A stretch of 64,000 nucleotides of DNA from Lacisediminihabitans sp040549465 (GTDB lineage: Bacteria; Actinomycetota; Actinomycetes; Actinomycetales; Microbacteriaceae), in NCBI RefSeq assembly GCF_040549465.1, contig NZ_JBEPTL010000008.1:89839-153838 (forward strand). The letters are read 5' to 3'. The notes below the pieces were generated by a model. That model was not told the DNA's origin, did not search any database, and saw nothing but the letters and a program-made list of their open reading frames with translations. The position numbers were made by a program, and so were the translations under genes. Of this stretch, positions 59,719 through 64,000 are shown one piece after another; position 1 is the stretch's first letter, and each line of letters opens with the position of its first letter.

Positions 59719-60744
59719 GTGTCAACGATCGTGCAATTCGAAGCGGTCTCGAAGACCTTCGAGACCAAGCAGCAGACGGTGACGGCTATCGACGGCATCG
59801 ACCTGTCGGTGGAGGAGGGCGAGATCTTCGGCGTGATCGGCTACTCAGGCGCCGGCAAGAGCACGCTGGTGCGACTGGTCAACGGACTCGAGCGCATCAC
59901 GTCGGGTCGCCTCCTGGTTAACGGCCAGGATGTCGGTGTGATGCGGGAGTCCGAGTTGCGTACAGTGCGCCTCGGCATCGGCATGATCTTCCAGCAGTTC
60001 AACCTGTTTCAGTCCCGCACCGTCGCCGGCAATGTCGCCTACCCGCTGCGAGTGGCCGGATGGAAGAAGCCGGAACGCGACAGGCGGGTAGCGGAGCTTC
60101 TCGACTTCGTCGGCCTGCTGGACAGGGCCCACGACTATCCCGACAAGCTCTCCGGCGGCCAGAAACAGCGCGTCGGCATTGCCAGGGCGCTCGCCACCTC
60201 CCCCAAACTGCTGCTCGCCGACGAATCGACAAGCGCCCTCGACCCCGAGACCACCCAGGAGGTGCTGCGCCTGCTGAAGAAGGTCAATCGAGAACTCGGC
60301 GTCACCATCATTGTCATCACTCACGAAATGGATGTGGTGCGCTCCATCGCCGACCGGGTCGCCGTTCTCGAACGCGGCAAGGTCGTCGAGCACGGTGCTG
60401 TCTTCGACGTGTTCTCCAACCCGCAGACGGAGACCGCACGCCGCTTCATCAGCACCGTCATCCGCAACCAACCGACCGAGAACGACCTCGACCGCCTGCA
60501 GAAGGCGCACACGGGCAGGATCGTCAACGTGGAGATCCACGAGTCACTGCGCATCGGCTCCATTCTGTCGCACGCCTTCTCCGACCACGGCGTGCAATTC
60601 GAGGTGGTCTATGGCGGGATCGGTGCGATCCAGGAGCGTTCGTTTGGCAGCCTCACCCTCGAACTCGACGGGCCGGAGAAATCGGTGGACGGGTTGATCG
60701 CCCAGCTGAGATCGGTCACCGCCGTCGAGGAGGTCAGCGCATGA
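59719..60744 (+). CDS. metN: Methionine-type ABC transporter ATPase
   Basis: 341 residues from GTG 59719 with GGGAGAA upstream. Walker A VIGYSGAGKSTLVRLVNGLE, Q-loop MIFQQFNLFQSRTVAGNV, signature LSGGQKQRVGIARAL, Walker B LLLADESTSALDPET and the switch His are all intact. The C-terminal 75 residues are a NIL domain (ESLRIGSILSHAFSDHGVQF), which senses the transported amino acid in MetN. Confidence 0.92.
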   Translation: MSTIVQFEAVSKTFETKQQTVTAIDGIDLSVEEGEIFGVIGYSGAGKSTLVRLVNGLERITSGRLLVNGQDVGVMRESELRTVRLGIGMIFQQFNLFQSRTVAGNVAYPLRVAGWKKPERDRRVAELLDFVGLLDRAHDYPDKLSGGQKQRVGIARALATSPKLLLADESTSALDPETTQEVLRLLKKVNRELGVTIIVITHEMDVVRSIADRVAVLERGKVVEHGAVFDVFSNPQTETARRFISTVIRNQPTENDLDRLQKAHTGRIVNVEIHESLRIGSILSHAFSDHGVQFEVVYGGIGAIQERSFGSLTLELDGPEKSVDGLIAQLRSVTAVEEVSA

Positions 60745-61424
60745 CAGGCATCTTGCGCGCCGTGATCACGGACTGGGGGCAGATGTTTCCGCTGCTCGTC
60801 GAGAACCTCGGTCTCACCCTCTACATGGTGATCGTGACGCTGATTGTCGGAGGGCTGCTCGGCCTGGTGCTCGGCGTGCTCCTCTATACGACCCGCAGGG
60901 GCAATATCCTGCAGAACGTCGTCGTCTTCAACATTCTCAACGTGGTCGTGAACATCGTGCGGCCGATCCCGTTCATCATCCTCATCGCCACTCTCGGACC
61001 TCTCACGCTGGTCGTCGTCGGCACGACGATCGGTTCGAACGCGGCCATCTTTGCCATGATCATCGGTGCGACCTTCGGCATCGCCCGCATTGTCGAACAG
61101 AACCTGGTGACCATCGACCCCGGCACCATCGAGGCGGCACGGGCGGTCGGCGCAGGGCCGTGGCGCATCATCCTTACGCTCCTCGTGCCCGAGGCACTCG
61201 GCCCGCTCATCCTCGGCTATACCTTCGTCTTTATCGCCATCATCGACATGTCCGCGATCGCGGGCGTGATCGGCGGGCGTGGGCTCGGTGACTTCGCCAT
61301 CCAATACGGCTACGCCCGATTCAACTGGGAGATCACCTTCGCGGTCGTCGTGGTGATCGTGGTACTCGTACAACTGGTGCAGTTTCTCGGCAACTGGCTG
61401 GCCCGCAAGGCGCTGCGCCGGTAG
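60741..61424 (+). CDS. metI: Methionine-type ABC transporter permease
   Basis: 227 residues with five membrane helices and the permease coupling loop IEAARAVGAGPWRIILTLLV. VVNIVRPIPFIILIATLGPL and EALGPLILGYTFVFIAIIDM are typical of MetI. Its ATG overlaps the metN stop by four bases. Confidence 0.92.
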   Translation: MTGILRAVITDWGQMFPLLVENLGLTLYMVIVTLIVGGLLGLVLGVLLYTTRRGNILQNVVVFNILNVVVNIVRPIPFIILIATLGPLTLVVVGTTIGSNAAIFAMIIGATFGIARIVEQNLVTIDPGTIEAARAVGAGPWRIILTLLVPEALGPLILGYTFVFIAIIDMSAIAGVIGGRGLGDFAIQYGYARFNWEITFAVVVVIVVLVQLVQFLGNWLARKALRR

Positions 61425-61442
61425 GGACTGCGCCGGTGGGGA

Positions 61443-62148
61443 TCAGAGAGCGGATGCCGCAGCGTGCTGCTCGATCGTCGACGTCACCCAGGCAGCAACG
61501 GGCAGTGTGCCGTTGAGCGCGTAGTCACCCAGTGCCTGCTCACGCTGGATCGACGGGTTGTGGCTCGCGATCGTGCGCGCGTTTCGCCAGTGGCAGTCGA
61601 GGGCACGGGCAGTGCTGGTCGCTGATGCGCCGCCGACCTCGAACAGCAGGGTCGCCGCCTCGAGAATTGTCGGCAGCACGATCTGCTGCGCCTTGAAGGC
61701 TGCGATCTGGGCGGCGGTGTGCAGCTCAGGGCCATCGGTTCCCGCCTGGCGGGCTGCGTCGATGGCGTCGAGCCGAGAAGCCACCGCGAGGGTGAGGCTG
61801 TCGGCGCTGAAGTCGGCGCGACCGATGCCCCAGAGCGCCGACATCAGTACGGTCTGGAAGAGGGCGGTGACGCTGGCGTGCTCATGAGCCTCAGAATCGA
61901 CGAGGCGGATGATGTGGGCCGGGTCAACGCGTGCGGCATCGAACACCGTGGTGCCGCTTCCGGTCATCCGCTGGCCGAAGCCGTCCGAGCGGCACCCGCA
62001 GGGCAACGAAACCGGCCTCCCTCAGCCAATCGATCGGTTCGAAGGGCAGCAGGCGAGAGCGTTCACGCTCGAGGGTGCCCTCGGCGATACGCGCGAAGAC
62101 CGGGCGGAAGCGTTCGGTGAGCTCGGTATCCGACGACGCGGCACTCAA
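61443..62148 (-). pseudogene. SfnB/DszC-like acyl-CoA dehydrogenase with internal deletion
   Basis: Two pieces of one gene are visible in different frames. The first (from ATG 62148) encodes the N-terminus: SDTELTERFRPVFARIAEGT followed by FEPIDWLREAGFVALRVPLG. The second (frame ending at 61443) encodes the C-terminal helical part: RMTGSGTTVFDAARVDPAHI, ASVTALFQTVLMSALWGIGR and ARTIASHNPSIQRE. About 140 residues of the flavin-binding middle are missing between VPLG and RMTGSG, with a frame change. The intact enzyme would be a flavin monooxygenase-like partner for organosulfur breakdown. Its start overlaps the next gene's stop. Confidence 0.8.
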
Positions 62149-63542
62149 GCGGACTGTCCGTCGTCGAGGTGGGCACCGCCACGGTAGCGCGCCCCCGGAT
62201 GCGTCTCGGGAAGTCGCGCGTGTCCCGTGCCGAACAGTCGTTCGCGCAGTGTCGACTCCTCGTACTTCGTGCGGTAGAGGCCGCGGCGCTGGAGTTCGGG
62301 CACCACGTATTCGATGAAGTCTTCGGCGGTACCAGGCGTGAGGAACTGGCGCAGGTTGAAGCCGTCGAGGTCGGTGTCGCGCACCCAGCCTTCGATCGCG
62401 TCGGCGACATCCGTGGGCGATCCGGCGACGAAGAAAGCGCTGCGATCGAAACGCGTGAGAGTCTCGAGGGCCTCCCCCACCGTCGCCCCTGGCGCGTACC
62501 GACGGTTCTCCGGAGAGTTGTCGCGTCCCCTTCGGTTTTCGGCGGCAAGGATGTCGGAGATCAGTGCGTCTTTCGGGTAGGCGGCGAGGTCGATGCCACC
62601 ACCACCGGCGTGCGCGAGGTATCCCTCGGCGCTCGAGAGTCGCTTGTACTCTTCAGCCTTGGCCAGGGCGCTCTCGCGATCCTTGTCCACCACGATCACG
62701 GCGCTGGCGAAGGTCTTGACGCTGTCCCGGCCGCGACCGTTCTCTTCCGCCAGGGCGCGGATGTCCGCCACATTCTTGCGGTACGACTCGATGGTCGTAC
62801 CCCCAACGAACACTCCCTCGGCATGCCGCGCGGCGAAAGCCTTGCCGCGGGAGCTGCTGCCGGCCTGGAAGAGCACGGGGGTGCGTTGCAGGGACGGTTC
62901 GCTCAAATGTGGACCAGCAACCCGATAGTTCGCGCCGACGTGGTTGATATACCGCACCTTCGATGGATCCGTGTAGATGCGGTGCTCCCGGTCGCGGATC
63001 ACCGCATCGTCATCCCACGACCCCTCCCATAACTTATACAGAACCTGCAGATACTCCTCCGCGATCCCATACCGGTCATCGTGAGCAACCTCATCCGCCA
63101 ACCCGAAGTTCCGAGCCGCATTCGGCAGATAGGAGGTAACGATGTTCCAGCCGAACCGCCCCTTCGTCAGATGATCGAGCGTCGACGCCCGCCGTGCAAA
63201 AGCGAACGGCGGTTCATAGGTCGTCGAGAACGTCGCCGCGAATCCCAAATGCTTCGTCACCGCAGCCATCGCCGGAATCACTAACAACGGATCATTCGAC
63301 GGAATCTGCACCCCCTCTCGCAACGCCGTCTCCGGCCCCGCCCGATACCCGTCATAGGTGCCGATCACGTCCGCGAGGAACACGGCATCGAAGAGGCCCT
63401 CCTCGAGAAGCTTCGCCTCCTCCACCCAGAAATCGAGGTCGTTGAACCGGTGCCGGGTATTCTCCGGATGCACCCACAACCCGTGAGAAATATGTCCAAC
63501 CGTATTCATCTCGAACAGGTTGAAAGAGATCTGCTTCGTCAT
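62145..63542 (-). CDS. NtaA/SnaA/DszA family FMN-dependent monooxygenase
   Basis: 465 residues from ATG 63542. Luciferase-like barrel: QISFNLFEMNTVGHISHGLW, FDAVFLADVIGTYDGYRAGP, KGRFGWNIVTSYLPNAARNF, VLFQAGSSSRGKAFAARHAE and FNLRQFLTPGTAEDFIEYVV. Such enzymes oxidise sulfones, chelators or other xenobiotics with reduced FMN. Together with the adjacent acyl-CoA dehydrogenase relic and Met-type importer it suggests use of organic sulfur. The flavin reductase is not in the window. Confidence 0.9.
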   Translation of the reverse strand: MTKQISFNLFEMNTVGHISHGLWVHPENTRHRFNDLDFWVEEAKLLEEGLFDAVFLADVIGTYDGYRAGPETALREGVQIPSNDPLLVIPAMAAVTKHLGFAATFSTTYEPPFAFARRASTLDHLTKGRFGWNIVTSYLPNAARNFGLADEVAHDDRYGIAEEYLQVLYKLWEGSWDDDAVIRDREHRIYTDPSKVRYINHVGANYRVAGPHLSEPSLQRTPVLFQAGSSSRGKAFAARHAEGVFVGGTTIESYRKNVADIRALAEENGRGRDSVKTFASAVIVVDKDRESALAKAEEYKRLSSAEGYLAHAGGGGIDLAAYPKDALISDILAAENRRGRDNSPENRRYAPGATVGEALETLTRFDRSAFFVAGSPTDVADAIEGWVRDTDLDGFNLRQFLTPGTAEDFIEYVVPELQRRGLYRTKYEESTLRERLFGTGHARLPETHPGARYRGGAHLDDGQSA

Positions 63543-63891
63543 CTGCGCTCCGTATCGGTGGCTGGCGCGACTGTGTCGCAACCACTGCCTTCGATCCTTC
63601 CGTCAGCGCATGAAGCAGGCGAACCGGAGCGTCACATTACGCAACCGGCGGGAACGGACGGCACGCGGGTGGTGTCGCTACCCCGGGTGAAGAGACCCAT
63701 GGTCTGGCAGTGCAGTTCATACGGCAGCGCGAGGCGGAGCCGCTACGTCCCAGCCGCTGTGCGCGGTGTTTGGTGATCTTCTCCCGAATTACCTGGTCGA
63801 CGTCCCCGAATCTCATATTGAAGTGGCTGCGGCGGAGCCCGGCGCCGCCTGATCCGTGTACCTAAGATTCGGGACCAAATGCCCTGTGCCG
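63543..63891. other. Gap without convincing gene
   Basis: No frame here looks protein-like. The stretch upstream of the monooxygenase gene should hold its promoter. CCCGAATCT (63804-63812 region) and AGATTCGGG (about 63866-63874) form an inverted pair about 50 bases apart, and a related TCCCGAATT stands near 63783; these could be insertion-sequence ends, but no transposase is visible. Confidence 0.4.
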
Positions 63892-64000
63892 CTAACTCAC
63901 GTTCCGCTTAGCCTCGATCCACCGGTCCGCGTTGGTGAGCAGGTTCGGTTGGGTTCGATTTGAGGTTTCCGGGGGTGGGTATGGCGGAGCCTCCGGCCTT
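63892..64000 (-). CDS. Possible C-terminal end of a gene cut by the window
   Basis: One minus-strand frame is open from the window edge to a TAG at 63892 and encodes a protein-like tail: RPEAPPYPPPETSNRTQPNL then LTNADRWIEAKRNVS. The evidence is only composition and the open frame. No family can be assigned. Confidence 0.25.
   Translation of the reverse strand, partial: RPEAPPYPPPETSNRTQPNLLTNADRWIEAKRNVS

Overview
The window looks like a piece of a high-GC actinobacterial chromosome, most likely from the Microbacteriaceae. This is inferred from GC-rich third codon positions, frequent GTG starts, the DUF6458/DUF6510/HAAS-PadR type of small genes, OtsAB trehalose synthesis and the CCCTGAGCTTGTCGAAGG-type palindromes. 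No rRNA gene or CRISPR array is visible.

Region 1 (1 to about 12,845) is accessory DNA ending next to a tRNA-Gln. It carries a large serine recombinase, a VirD4/TraG-like ATPase, a replication-relaxation-type winged-helix protein, an orphan MT-A70 adenine methyltransferase, two von Willebrand A (VWA) proteins flanking a multi-pass membrane protein, and several small unknown genes joined by ATGA/GTGA overlaps. A divergent gene at the left edge, cut by the window, encodes a NACHT-like STAND NTPase, a class that includes antiphage sensors. The layout suggests an integrative mobilizable or conjugative element. Its left end lies outside the window. The recombinase reading frame runs through the terminator and the tRNA-Gln on the opposite strand, so its C-terminal tail is apparently host DNA.

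Region 2 (13 to 28 kb) is ordinary chromosome: a CtaG-like cytochrome oxidase assembly protein, gltX with a thioredoxin-reductase-like flavoprotein, a PadR/HAAS pair, a YeiH-type transporter with an FAH-family hydrolase, ilvE, leuB and serA (all minus strand), a DUF2207 membrane protein, DoxX, and two small membrane proteins. The spaces between these genes are rich in palindromes and tandem repeats.

Region 3 (28 to 41 kb) is a molybdenum island. The TOBE-domain regulator and modABC (minus) stand back to back with a MoeB/rhodanese protein, moeA, a moaC-mogA fusion and moaE (plus); then moaA and moaD (minus). A YuiH-like molybdopterin oxidoreductase with a ferredoxin-reductase partner is a plausible user of the cofactor.

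Region 4 (41 to 50.8 kb) has ilvD-ilvB-ilvN-ilvC (minus), otsA-otsB, corA and a sugar-phosphate isomerase-like gene.

Region 5 (50.9 to 58 kb) has a TetR regulator with two adjacent palindromic operators, an MMPL transporter fused to what looks like a degenerate ABC ATPase domain, a YhgE/Pip protein, and small cell-envelope genes. Region 6 (58 to 63.6 kb) is a sulfur-scavenging locus: a MetQNI-like ABC importer, a NtaA/SnaA/DszA-type flavin monooxygenase and a SfnB/DszC-like acyl-CoA dehydrogenase relic with an internal deletion, next to a headless GntR regulator. The last 450 bases hold no convincing complete gene.
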